Assembly: GCA_013397455.1 (NCBI GenBank)
Contig: VYZB01000035.1
Span: forward strand, 1,873,756-1,937,755
Source of the DNA: Crotophaga sulcirostris
Taxonomy: Eukaryota; Chordata; Aves; Cuculiformes; Crotophagidae
Length of the DNA stretch: 64,000 nt
Direction of reading: 5' to 3'
In this document: positions 1 through 13,600 of the stretch, piece by piece
Layout of the letters: the number at the start of each line of letters is the position of its first letter
Numbering within the stretch: position 1 is the stretch's first letter
The notes under the pieces: generated by a model
The model's database searches: none
Seen by the model: only the letters and a program-made list of their open reading frames with translations
What the model was told of the DNA's origin: nothing
Made by a program: the position numbers and the translations under genes

Positions 1-1490
1 GAAATGTAACTTTACAGACCATTTATCAGACACACACAGAGTCTACCTTGGCCTCCCTTTACAGTGACACAAGTAATTTTCCATGTGATCTGACTTGTTT
101 TCTTCATAGCAGTGAACTCAAATCCAGGCAGCAATTCAGTACATTGTGCCTCAGTCAACTATGGCACAGCAGACTGCAAAGTATTTGCAGCAAACCCAGC
201 AATACCTAGCCCAATGTCACTGTTGCTACAGGATGCTCTATCTGTTAACCATCTTCTTAATCTATGTGGTAGCAAGGGATGGAAGTGATGCACAATAATT
301 AAGCAAATCATGCCACAGAAGCTACTTGATACAAGCAAACAGTGACACCTGGAAAAAACTGCAATATGGGAAGAGGCAGTTACAGCCATTTTGCTCAATA
401 TGCAAGTTCACAAGGTCAGATGCAATTTTCACTATGCATAAACTGAAAAACATTTTTAATTTCAATTGGCATCCCTGATCTTTATGCTGTAGGCAGCCAT
501 CTGGCTGAAAAATGACACTGGATGATGGCAGAGTGAGAGTCAAATGGCAGAAACTCCCTCGCACTGTCTAACTTGTTTTCATATTTACCTACAAGAAGGG
601 AAAAAAAATCCACTTGTGAGAATTTTTTTAAGGACTTCCCAAAATGTTTAGTTTTCGTGACTGAACTGCTTACACAGATGAATATGCACTCATACTCTAT
701 GCATAAAGATTGACCAGAAGAGTGAAGGCTATTTTGAGTTCTGGCAATGTACGTACAAACATTTAGTCTTATGGTTTTGCTATTCAGGATCATACTGCTT
801 ATATTAGTTTATTGTTTTTATCTTTTATTATTTAGGTTAACTGCTGGAGTTAAGGGTCTTTTCCAACCTAAATGATTCTGATTCTTCATATTCATTTCCA
901 ACGTACTTGATCCAAGTCTTTGATTTTAAAGTTCTGAGGTATCATTTTGACTACTAAAAATCTGAGTAACAAACATTAATCAATACAGCTTACAAAGCAG
1001 AAGTTGTTATTAAAAAGAAAAATATTCCTATCTCCAGCTAATAATCTGGACTTCACGGCTTATTCCTACCAAGAACAAATGCTTTGCTCCATAAAATTTC
1101 AAGATGGTTTGTGTGAGTGCAACTAGCTGCATCTTCTCTGCAAATAGACCAGGTTATTTTGGGACATTAAAGTGCATTCTTTTAACTTAGAATGTTTTCC
1201 GTGAAAAGCATGGTGCCGCTATAAGAGAAGCAGCATCAAATGCTTAGCCTGGTCTCTCATGATGATAGCTTGTGTGCAAATTCAAGAAATACCCACCACA
1301 GGATGTAACGTTTCCCTGCCTTACATTCATGCCAAGAATCAGACCAGCTTCTGCTCAGTTTATACTACAAGAGGAACCCAAGACACCCAAAACACGTCCC
1401 TTTCTTCTTGTGGCTTACTAGAGGTTTTCTCTGTTTTGTGGGGACAGGACTGAGAATGCATCTCACAGAGCAGGATGGGCTGGTGCTTAC
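1..1490 (-). other. last PTPRK intron (partial)
   Basis: No exon could be read here, and the final coding exon must lie left of the window. A short CR1 3'-end remnant is at about 841-888. The rest is AT-rich unique sequence; the small open frames have no protein-like composition. Confidence 0.8.
841..888 (+). mobile_element. CR1 LINE 3'-end remnant
   Basis: About 45 bp match the end of CR1 elements (the stretch ending GGTCTTTTCCAACCTAAATG followed by a degenerate 8-bp repeat). It is a short, old fragment in the plus orientation. Confidence 0.6.
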
Positions 1491-1626
1491 CGGAGTTTCT
1501 ACCATGTTGGGCTTACTGTTCCGCAAAGTCTTCACAGCGTGGAAAACGTCCACCACGTTCTGCCTTTTTACCATCTCAACCACAATGCCAATGGCACAGA
1601 ACATACCGCTCCGGCCACCGCCATTT
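1491..1626 (-). CDS. PTPRK: PTPRK penultimate coding exon, D2 P-loop
   Basis: This 136-nt exon enters in phase 2 and leaves in phase 0. It encodes [38 protein letters not shown] and PNMVETP. With the previous exon it forms HCLNGGGRSG, the D2 version of the P-loop. The acceptor is TTTTCCTTGTGTGCAG and the donor is CCG|GTAAGC. The remaining C-terminal residues (in the family about 17, starting EQYRF) are not present down to position 1. Confidence 0.97.
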
Positions 1627-4600
1627 CTGCACACAAGGAAAAGAGCTTGTTAAACACCACTGTGGTGTAAGAGAGCATCCAAGACACATTTCTGTTCTTT
1701 CACTCTGTAAGCACAGCTTATTAATGAGTCCCACAAAGAGCCTAGGCTTTAGTAGTGTACTTGCAGCTTCAGTGGGTTTGGTCAAGACATTTGCTGTTTC
1801 TGACCCTCCTCTCAATTACTTCTTTTTACTTCTGCATTTACAGCCCACCAGATGCCCATGTATGCTATAGCCTAATTTACATTCTTTTTTATACCTAATG
1901 CCTAAATTCAATGGCAAATACGATATTGGAAAACAAAACCCAAATCTGATGGCAAGTGCAACATTTTCCACTTAGTTCTGGAAAAAAACTCACTTAAATT
2001 ATTGTATGCTATAAGGATTATCTAGCCAGAGTAATGCCAAGGCATCAGTGATTTGATACCTTGTTGACCTTTGGGGACACTTCTGAACCATTTTAATCAT
2101 CATTTCAAAGCAATTAAGGAAGATATTTTTTCTTATTAAGTTTAAACTAGCCAGAAGATCCCACAGATAATGAGGAGGGGTCAACAGAAAGGGGCCACAA
2201 GTTAATTTTGAACATTTAAGCAGAAGTATTTTTTTAAAAATAAGGAGAAATGCATATTCAATTTCTAAGTTTTAAACTTTATATTTAAATAAGCTAGGAG
2301 AGAAATTGGTCATTCTCTGCTGAAGGAGAAAAAGATTTNTCCCAAACCAGATTCCATTTAAATACCAGGCTCAGAGAAGCAGCCAGCACTCATTTACCAG
2401 CAATAGTTTTTAGGATCACGTACTGTATTATTGAACTTTTCTCTGATTTCACATATCCATAGCTTTCAGTCTAAACCTCCTAAAATATAGTAGGCCTTCT
2501 GGAAAACATGCAACATATGATATGCAACAGAGACAGATACACAAAAAAGCAACCATTTGGCACTCAGGATAAAAGACTTCCTTACTGAAACCACACAGAA
2601 GAGCTTGATCTGTACACATTCTGTACCTGAAAAACATGCTATTGTGTACAGGAGACAACACACGGTATCATTGTAGTATTGTGTCCAAAATACTCCTTCC
2701 CATGATATCCTGACCTGACACAGACAAATTTGAAAGCTGACCAAAAGCCAGCCTACAGTAGCAGTGGTACTTTTTCTTAATAAAAGAAACAAGGGCATGT
2801 GCAAAAGAGTGTAGCCATAAGTATACTGATTAAAGTTAAAATAAGAACTAATATATAAGCATTAAGTTGAAGAGCAGTACTTTGACTTTCTCCCAGTTAC
2901 TCACAGGCAATGGATGATGGTCCTGCCCTCCCCTTCTTCACATTCCTCTTGCCATTTTTCAACCTGGAGAATTAACTTCAAGAAGGATCTTTTGGAAGCT
3001 GGTACATCTCTGTGAGAAGCCCATCCCAAATACTGGAATTGCTGCACCATCAGATAGCCCTCTTGTGGCTGAGGGAAACCAAAGAGCTTTAGATCAATAT
3101 GGCACCTTTATATGTTGGTTTAGAAAACCAAAATGTAAAACTAGCGTGAAACCCAAGTGTTTCCATTATGGACAGATTCCAACATGTATTTACATTGCAC
3201 GATAGGATCTCTATTAATTCGTATTACTTGAGCTCAAGGAAGATGTTAAAAAAGGAAAAACAGGGAACTACATTGAAGACAACATCACAGTGTATCAATC
3301 ACTAACGTAACGTATCCTGACTTCTTCTAAATGGAAAAATTCCCTATATTCTATGCATCAAGGGTTTTTATCCTTAACATCAATAATCAACTGAAAAAAT
3401 CCCTGCTAAAGTTTTAGCTCTACAGAAATGAAGAGACATACCTCTGGTTCCCATGTATGAATTGACCCCATTATAAATAAAACAAAAAGAAATATTCGTG
3501 CACAAATATGACTACTCTCCTTGAAGTCTTCCACTTTTGCCAGACTATGATACTTGAGAGAGCCTTGCTGCCAGTCTCTGAGCCTTCCATATGCTTTGGA
3601 AGGGAGTGTTTTGAATAGAATTAGACTGGCAGAAGAAAGGCCTCAATAATTGCAAGAACAAACAGCCTGTTCAGTTTCTTGGAGTTGAAGACAACAAAAA
3701 GAGGTATGAATTTAGATTTTAGAAAATGAAGAACAGAGTACAGAGATATTTAGAAGAGATAAGGGTGAAAAGGTATGTGAGACAAAGAGAAGTATACGAG
3801 CAGAAAATCAAAATGCTGTAAAAAAGAAATGGAAAAAGTGAAAATAAGAAATAAACCAAAAAAAGAGGAAGTCTCAAAATACAACAAAAAGAAGCGTTAT
3901 GGCGTAATATTTGCCAGTGTGCCTACACCTTAGCTTCCTGTAGTTTCCAAACAAGGTATGAAAAGCTGAAAATGTTTTTCTTACCTCTGAATATAAGCAA
4001 CATTAAACTTTGGGTAAAATACAGGCCACATACAAGTGATCTCTACACTTTAAAAAATGAAAATATGTCCAAAATAAAAGACAAAAAATACTCTTTGTAT
4101 ACAGAGTAATCAGTTTTCCTCAAAGCTATTCTTCAACATTAATGAAAGTTAAAAGTATACCCCAAGTAGCAACTGATGGCTTGTAAGTTCAGTAAGGGAT
4201 GAAAGCTACAAAGTAGCAATGGTGAATGAAATAGGGATGGCTGTTAACTATACATATAACGGTGGCACAAGCATCTGTAACTCTTTACCTGTAGGCAACA
4301 TAAATAAGTGACTTACAGAGGAGAGCTTAAGAAGGAGACACTGCGTGGCGTACAGTTTGAGAAGATGCTGTGATAGTGTGAAACACTACAGAACAGCAAA
4401 AAGAAAATATGGTGCAAGGTGTGAAAGAGTAATCAAGAATGCAAGACTGGCGGTGCTCCTGAAGTTGAGAAAAAGAATTTAAATGCAGGTTGAGGCACAG
4501 TGGTGCAGAACCCTTCAAGAGGCAGAGCAGCTTTCAGAGTTTTTTTTCACACTCTGCTTTGCAGGGTGCCACAATCCTCCTTTTATGTTGTGGTTCTCGA

Positions 4601-7600
4601 ATCAAAGGCTGAGAAGGTGCTGGTTGCATAATCAGCCTCAGTGCTCTTGTTCCTGATTCACCATGAAAGATGTCTTACAAAAGCTACTAATTAAGTACCT
4701 GTCACTACATGTTCATTACAGGGGTATTTCTTTCACTGCACACTGAAGAAACAGAATACTTCTCATACATCTACCCATCAGAGAGAGCACCAGTCATTCA
4801 TCTTACTGCTCTCTCTGCTGAGCGTGCAGCTACAGAAAAGTACTAGGAATTAGTATTAGATATTGATGCTTGACTGACTCTTTTCTGGGTAATGTCTTAA
4901 GAATATTAGTATTTTACTATGGTTCAAAATTAAAAAACACAAGAGCCTAGAGAGTGTGAAAAATGACAATTATATATTGTTACGAAAATGCTTACTCTTG
5001 TTAAATTGCATATCCTAAAAATTCGGTTTATGACGTCGCAGTCCATTGAACATGACATGCATTCCACTTGGATGGGACCATACCGCAGTATCCCTTCCTC
5101 GGGCCAGTATTGCGGGCAGCCCTGGGACAGAGCAAAACAGGCATAATTAAACGGTCAGTTACAACTTGAGCATTGCCTATTCCACTGCAGACATCTCACT
5201 TAACCTTTACCGAGCAACTGGTGTTAATTAGTTGCTGTAAAGCAGCGAGTAAGTGCAAAGTCTGCCTTACACTGCTCTGCTCTACATTTTGATCATGTAG
5301 TGGATCCAGAGTGATTAAAGCACGCGACAGTACAGGGAAAACTCAAGCCCCAGACTAACCTGTGCTAAGTCAACTTCATTTAGCATCACAAGAGAAGTAC
5401 AGCCGTAGTCATACACTAATCTCCAGAAATCTTTCACAGTGTTTGGTAAAGGATGTTGTGTGACAATAAAAGCTGCTGGCTGCCTGTAGCTCTGTGAAGG
5501 CAAACAATCTTATTAGTGCTGGTAAAGGAAGTACTTCATAACTTCCACTTGTATACTGCAATAGAAAAAAGCACATAAATAGAACAAAGCTGTGACATCA
5601 ATTACACTAGATATCTCCAAAGTTGATGTTAAAAATACATTGTCGTTTGAAATAAAAATAAAGAGGTTACTGTGCTCAAGTCTGCTTTCTGGTTTGTTAC
5701 AGGCCAAGCTCACACGCACACGCAGCACTGAAGATGCTCTTCAGGGTTCTGCTGAGCTAAGGCTTGGGCAACTCCATTCCAGGCACTGTGTCCAGGAGAC
5801 AAAGCAGGAAACCTTCATGTTTTGCAGAGGGGGGTGCAGAGGTCTCAGGTCACCCACCCACAGCAGGTTACACGAGCTTCGTTACTGAACTGGGGACTAA
5901 GCTCAATCCCACATTCTGCTTTGAATTTGGGATTCAGCCACAGAGTCACCCACAGAATTGACCTTCAGGATTACTGGGGTACATTTCTGGCAGAAAGCAG
6001 CAGTTAAACAGCAAAATACTACTTCCTGTCAGGACAGCAGATTCCATTTTCTGTATGCTGCACTATACACAACTACAAATAGGGATTTCCAGCCTTGCAT
6101 AGGTTAGCTGAGATACAACAAATAGCAGAGGGGATAAGTCCCTGAAGTGCATGTATTATGACCAGCAAGTAGAAGAAGAGAGATCGTAAGTTTTTTGCAG
6201 GCAATTTGCACAGAAGAGTTCTGCGGTGAAGGAATACAGATATGAACTGGCAAGGAAGAACCAACAGGTTAATCTGAGAAACAGAGTAAAATGGTGAATA
6301 TTCTTGTAGGTGGATGGGATTGTAAGTCACAAGTTCGAAGATGAAGTGCTGGGACTGCAGTATGCAATGCAGAGATCTCTGTGTTGAGCACCCACGCTGG
6401 GACCAAAAGCAATTTGGCTGCTTTTTTAATGAACTAAGTAGAGCAAAGTAACCCAGGAGAAAGACCTGGTAGGGTAGTTAAACCACTTTTGGTATGGAAG
6501 TTTGCTTGTTTGAAGATTGACATGAAGAATCTTCATGTGTAGGATATCAACATACCCTGAAAGACTATAGTGTGAGGCCCAGAAGGAAAAAAATACAATT
6601 CTTTTCACCTTTCTATTTGCTGTAAATTGTGAAGATTGCAAATTAATGTCTTTCACATCAGTACTTGTTTAACAACAGAATAAGGAGGCTGACAATTTTT
6701 TAGCTGTTTGCTATCCTTTTCTAATGTAGGAAGTGTATTGGGGTAGTAGTAGCTTGTGTCCTACTTCATAGATCTGGCCAGTGAGGAAAGAGGAACAACC
6801 CATATCTATTACTCTCATGTATTTTTAAGAAGTAAGATATATACTAGCTGATATTTTCCTAGCCCTCTTTCCCATCACTTATGGTCTTTCTTGAGATAAG
6901 AGAATGTACTGTGTCTGAGACCATGAGGTTTTCAAAAATAACAGGCAGGAGATCTGCTCTCATACTGGGAAGCAGACACCTTCTTGTGGGAACACAGGGA
7001 CAAGTACAATGTGGACAGGCAAAAGTTTCCATTTCTGTTTTTCTATTGAACAGCAGTTGGGTTCCCTTCTCTGAGTAAATCAGTCTTTAAAAAGAAAAAA
7101 AAAAGAAGAGAAAGGGCAAGAAAAAGCTTTTATAACCCAGAGTTTTAACACTGCCTTGTTATGTGCCTTCATTGTAATATATTTTTTTTTTCTGTTGTTT
7201 TTTTTTTCATTTTATTATTACCATTTCTGTCTTTCCTTACTAGCCTGTGATTGTTCAACCATTAATACATTGCTTGGTTCCTGTCCCTGCCTGCCACACA
7301 CTGTTACACACTTAGAGTCCTCCTGCCATCCAACCACTCAGCCTGTGTTGTCATCCTTTCTTCCTAAACCACATTCTTCTATGCAGCTGTGTTTGTTGGT
7401 TCAGAGCACATCAATTTTATCCAGGTGCTTAATGTAATTTTAACTGCAATTCTAAACAATTTTGGTTGCTACTAAAATTCTGCTCATTGCTCTAATTCAT
7501 CCATTCAACCCCAGTGACTCCGTAACAGATTGGTCTCACACAGGCTACTCCTTTATTTTCCTGGCACAATAGCGAACTGTGAGATTAGGGACTGTATTTT

Positions 7601-10600
7601 GCTAGCAGTTCAAATATTTCCTGCACTAGCTCAGGCAGAACTCTGGGATGAATACTATACAGTCCTAATGATTTCTGGCTGCTATTTGCCATTTTATTCC
7701 AGCATCTCTTCTTGACACCACAGTTTCTGACAGCACTTCATTTCTTCAGAAAGGGAGATGCTCCTGGAAATCAGGCCACTTATTGAAGTGTTTACTGTAA
7801 AGGTGACTTTAGGGGCCTAACTTTGGAAATGCTAATGGTAGGCACAGGCAGGTATCTGACAGTGCACGTGATGAACTGCTTTATTGATCAGACACCTATA
7901 AGCCCGTTCACTTCCATTCTTCCCACTAATTCATGTTTCCCTTGACAATACTTCTATAGATCAAACTTCAAGGGTCTTTAAAGAGCTGCAACTGAAAATA
8001 TGAACAACAAAACTAACCCTATCCCTAAACCTGCTAAAGAAACATTTTTTTCCTCCCTCTGTTTCTCCTGCCTCAATATATGTAGTCTTTCTGTCAAAAC
8101 AGCAATAACAACCTTGTGCTCAGGTAGGTAATATTTACTACTCGACAGCAGATTTTTGAGACCCTACTGAGATTTGAGATTTGGAAGGCTGGAGACAAGA
8201 GCTGTATATAATGATATTGAAAAGGGGAGATTTCCAGTAGGTCCCACAAGAATGCATAAGACTAAAGATGAAAAACCTTATGAACAAACAACACAAGATG
8301 ATGGGTGTTCTTACCCATTCCCCCCACCCTTCTTCATTACAACTGTTTTACTGGGCACTACAGTAAGAAAGAATTATCCTTTCTTAAACCAGCAAATGTT
8401 CTGTCTCATATTACACAGCTTTTCATTGCGCACTGTGCAGACAAAGAAGATAGTCTCTTACGTCCATAAGAGCAGCATTGATGTAGTTGCTGCTCTCCCC
8501 ATCAATAGTAATTAAGAAAGGCAGACATCTGTCAGGTGGCAGCATATCCATGAAGCGGTTCTTGTCATGGTTCCTTGGCAAGCAGGCTATGCTGCAGTCC
8601 TCCGCTTGCAGACGAGGGGTCACAGAATTCAGGGTCTAAGGAAGAGAGAATGCTTGCTTTAGCATGCTGAACTAACAGACAAGGGACTTAAGACTCCTGA
8701 AGTTTTAATTTAGAATATTGCTATATGGGAAAACGTGAGGCATTAGCAAGACATTAACAGATAAGAGCTCCTAACTGTTTGATGGATGTGCTAGGACTTT
8801 TCAAGGGGGGGTTAAGCTGCAGGTGTAAAAAGTCCTCCGTGTACCACTGAATATATTCTTCATGACACCATCCACTCTGAAAGGAATAAAACAAAGAGAA
8901 TCCTTTGAAGCCCTAGAGAGTTCTGCCTTAGCTATGCAAATGCATGCCAAAATTCTCTGTGGTTCCTAGTCAGTGCTCTTTATTCCAGACAGATATTTAC
9001 TGCAATTTTATTCAAAGGAGGATATTCCATATTTAAAACAAATTTGCAAAGCACAGAAACATGGGTGCTTTATTTTGTGGACTAAAAGTAAGGGACCAAA
9101 TGCTATAAATTAAATGGATCTAGAGGCAAAAAAAAAATTGTTGTCACATGAAGAGTTAGTAGGAACTGTGAATACCTGAAACTCATCTTTGAGATGCGAA
9201 GAGTTTGTCTGAGAGTCTATTCTAATCATATCAAAATAAGCAGCTTTGAATTCGCAGACAGGAATGGCAGTTTCTCCACACAGGCAAGCTTCTAGAATGG
9301 CATCATGTATAAAGATGTACTGCTCCTACCAAATCAGGAAAAAAACCAAAAAATTATAGCCATTTAAAACCAACAGATCTTTCCTTCTTTTAAGATAAAC
9401 AGATCGCCTGCACACTGTAAAGCTCATTCAATGTAGTGTCCATCAATCTATTAAATAATGGTTTAGTACAAACACAATCTTGACCTAATTGGGATGCAGT
9501 TAACAAGGATGTTTTCTGCAGAACCAATTCAAATTCAGTAAAACTTAACAGAACAGGCATGGCAATTTATTTAATGGGAGGTTTTCAGGGAGGTTTTCAG
9601 TTTCCTTGTGATGCTTGTGGGTTTCTGTGTATACTCCAGTGACTTGTTTGCTTTACTAATTTTGTTTTTTTAAAAAATCGCTTTCAGTCTTATAACAGGA
9701 GCAGAAAGTGTAAATTGCTTCAGGCATTACTGGTGTGATTACCACTTACTTGGCACACTGCATTCTCCTTATGTGTGTGCAAACTAGCAAACCAATTGTC
9801 TGATAGTTGGCTCTAGGCTAGTAATGAACTCAAGCGTATCCCAACAGAAACAGCATTTCTTCTCACTGTTTTTTCAGACTTGCTTTGAGATATCCTGAGT
9901 CCTGGACAACTGCAGTATTATTTCAATCAGGCTTCCTGTCAATTTTTACACAATGCCTATTATATTTACTCACCTCTGGAGTAATAGAAGTAACTCATGT
10001 CTACACAGCAAAGTGTGAGAACTGGGCCAGTCTCACCTAGGTATTGTGGATATCGATGAGGTTATTAACAGGACAAACTTTAACGTGCTGTAACAAGAGA
10101 ATACGTCTAGGGACCATGGTCATATTCTGGTTTCACAGCTTGTACTGCCTTACCCACACAGTTAGGAGCTAATGCTACCACTGTTGTCTAGATGATCATC
10201 ATAAGAACTTGCTGCAATTACAGCTTTATTTTGCTGTGTAAATATGAACCTCTAAGAGAAGATGAGAGGCAAAAGGGAGAAAAAGAGAAAGGAACAGCAG
10301 TAGGGGTGCTAATTCACATACAACTGGAATGGTTGAAGCAGTCACACTGGAAGAATCCACACTTTTCCCAAAAGTTAATGGCCCTGTAGCAGGGGCAGTT
10401 GATGGGGAACATTCATATGTTCAAATGCCACAGGTTGTAGCATGGCATAAAAAATGCGGCAAATTACACTGATATGTCCAGCTGCCACCTACAGAGATTT
10501 GCACGTGGTGAAACAGCTTCTTTCACAGGTGAAATAACATATCAGGGAGATGTCCACATGGACCACAGGAGAGAGAAATGGCATATCAGTTCAGGTAACC

Positions 10601-13600
10601 TGTCTTAATATAAATCAATAACCTGCATTTCTGTGGAAGCTCAGTCATTCTCAGGTGGCAGAATGGGAGCTGTTATAGCTTCATCACTAAGGCAATAGTA
10701 TTACTGTGGAGTTGCTGAAAGCATGACAAAAGGCAAAAAGGGTAGAAAAGGAAAAAGGCTTGGCAATGATGTTAAAAAAACCCCACCAGAGTTGAAAAAG
10801 GAGAGCGAAATGGACATAAAATTCTACAGATAAGTCAAGTTATGGATAAAGTGGTTGGAGATTGTCTACAACTGGTGGCAACCTGCTGAAATTTCAACTT
10901 TGAGTTCCTGGAATTGCTGATACCAGAGCTGGGAAGAGATGTACCAGACAGGACAACCGTAGGGTTTTCCCTAAAAGCCCTCTTTGCTTTACTTCTGTTA
11001 CAAAGTTAGGTGGGCACTTGTTTATGTGAAGACTGAAAGAGCTGCAAAGTTTGCTGCACCAACAATGATGTTCTGGGCATCGTCTGCATTGATCAGTCCT
11101 CCCTCCAATGAAGATAACTGCACCATGGTCACCGCCTGTTCTTCTCAGAGTGACAGTGAAATTCTGACCTAGCACATTTCAGAAAGCACCATAAAGGTAA
11201 ACTATTGTACCTCTGTCTGTACCATGTTGATGCGACGGGACCGTAAGGCTTTGACGCAGTTGTAGATATCCACAACACCTTCTCTTTCTGCCATGTCTAA
11301 CATGATATCAATCACAATATAACAACCTGTTCGTCCAGCGCCAGCACTAAAAAGAATCAGTACATACTGTTAGGAATAGCCCCATGACAAACTTTATAAA
11401 TTCTTTACTGAGACTATTTTTACCATGTCATTCAGTTCTTTCATCACAACCACTATCAAATTATTATCTTCTCTCCTTCTCTTCAAAATATCCTTTAAAT
11501 CTTTTGATGTACTCAAAACAACCATTTTCTATCAGATTTGACCCACTAAGTAAGAGCGAAAAAGAAAGTGTTTTCCTTCTTTTATCACTGAGATGAATAC
11601 TTAAAGTGAAAAAGAAAAGTTAGTTAAACTGAAATCTGGAGGATGATTAATCTCACACACTTCAAAATATGCCAGATATTGGTTTTATTTAATAAATCTA
11701 AGGGTGATTTTTAAGTGACATATTACAGTAAGAAACTCAAGTATATGTTTTACCATCCAAGCTCTAAACTGGTTCAGGCAGCACATTTAACAGTATCCAG
11801 AAGAATCTCTCTTGATTTATTTTGGGTTTATACAAAGCTATGGACAGCCTTTGCACAGTGAATTCTTAAAATATGTAAAAGCTGAGTAACTTTATCTATA
11901 GAATGTAATTAAACACTTGATGGTGCTGAAAGAAAACTCTGTCTGTCAAAAGACAAACAATACAATCCAACATAATCCAACAACACAAACCTTGCAAAAC
12001 TTCGATTCAAAGAAATTGCTTTACAGCATAAACTGTAATGCAAAGTACACAGTTTCTTGGTACCAGGAGCATGTGAGGGTTGAACCTCTATTCCGAGGCC
12101 GGACTCCTCCCTGACAAGTTAGAGATTTCTATATCCTTCTGTTATTACTTAAGGTATTATCTTTTGTAAAAACACCCCACCAGTTGTAAGTGTGATATAG
12201 AAGCGTAAGCAGCAGCACCTATTGTTATTATCTTGTTTTTTAGAAAACAGGTCCCTACTTGCAAAAACAAGCCTCTACTTGTTTATGTGAGTTTTTAGTT
12301 ATGCTAACTGCGGCCTAGCAGTGTAAGGCCTGGTTCTCTATTTCACTTGCACAGGAAAAACAACATTCTGTATTTGTCGCCATTAACCTCACTCCATCTT
12401 CTTTCATCTACTTGTTTACCTGGATTTAAATTAATAATCTGTTCAGACATATGCAGCACCAATCGATCAAAGCAGCTGTATTTGCACTTATTCTCGAATG
12501 CTGTCACAAAATCGTTGTAGGCTACCTAAAATGATAGCCTTAAGTTTCATACGATTTAGCTGGTGCAGCTCTTGCAGGAAAAAGAAAATGTCTGGCTGTT
12601 CTATTTAAGAAAAGCGTACTAGAATCTGGATATTTCTAAATGTTGCTGTAGACAGCCAAATCCTACTGCTGTGTGAATTAGGCAATTCAAAAAGGGAACA
12701 ACAAAAACAAAACACTTCAAAATGATGGATGCTTTGCAAGAGACTACTGTAAATGCTCACACACGCAGTTGTGGAAAAAATCAATCTACCTCTTCTGTAC
12801 ACACCTGCAATGGACAACAATAGGCCCTGCACTAGGAGGGTTAGATAATTTGACTCTCCGGATAAAGGAAAGCAGGCCTGTGGCATTGTAAGGAACTCCA
12901 TGATCTGGCCAGCCGGTGAAATGAAACTGTTTAACTTCACGGATTTCATTGTAGCCCCTCTGTAAAAGGCAAAAAAAAAGCTTATGAAATTCAAAGTATT
13001 TCATAGACTAGCTATTTTCTGAGTCAAATAATGATAACACACACTGATAGAATCTACATGCTGTTCTCATCATTTCACCAACTATTTAAAGCAAAGACCA
13101 TACCAAGCTTAAAGATGTCATTGAGTTTTTTAATTTTAAGTTTGTAATTTTTACATTTGCCATTAAGTATGCTAGTTTTGCCCCAATAGATTTTTTTTAA
13201 TAGACTTAGATGCAATTACCATTGCTTTGCAGAAGTTTTGCTAATTAATACAATGGCCTGGTACATTTAGAGGCAAGTCTAATGACTTACCAGAAGACCA
13301 CAACTCTATCACATATATTGCACTCACAGAGTTTGTTCTTTGATTAAGTGAGATTGACTCAGAGGTAGAGTGAATGGAGATGAATTACAGGCATGACTCA
13401 TAACCCAGTACTTCATCTCAGCTCAGAAGTGTGGCTACAGAGAAGAGGTAACTGTCAGAGAGGGGTAGGCAGCATTCAACATTTCTGGAGAAATTCAAAA
13501 TCCCACAGTGAGACATGTGCTTGGATAGGCTGATGCAATGCATAACTCCCACGGTGAGGTAAGGCTGCCTACACTGTGGACCTGTTAACTAGACAGAGGC

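Noticed and set aside
1408..1870. plus-strand open frames over the penultimate PTPRK exon
   Set aside because: They are antisense shadows of the minus-strand coding exon.
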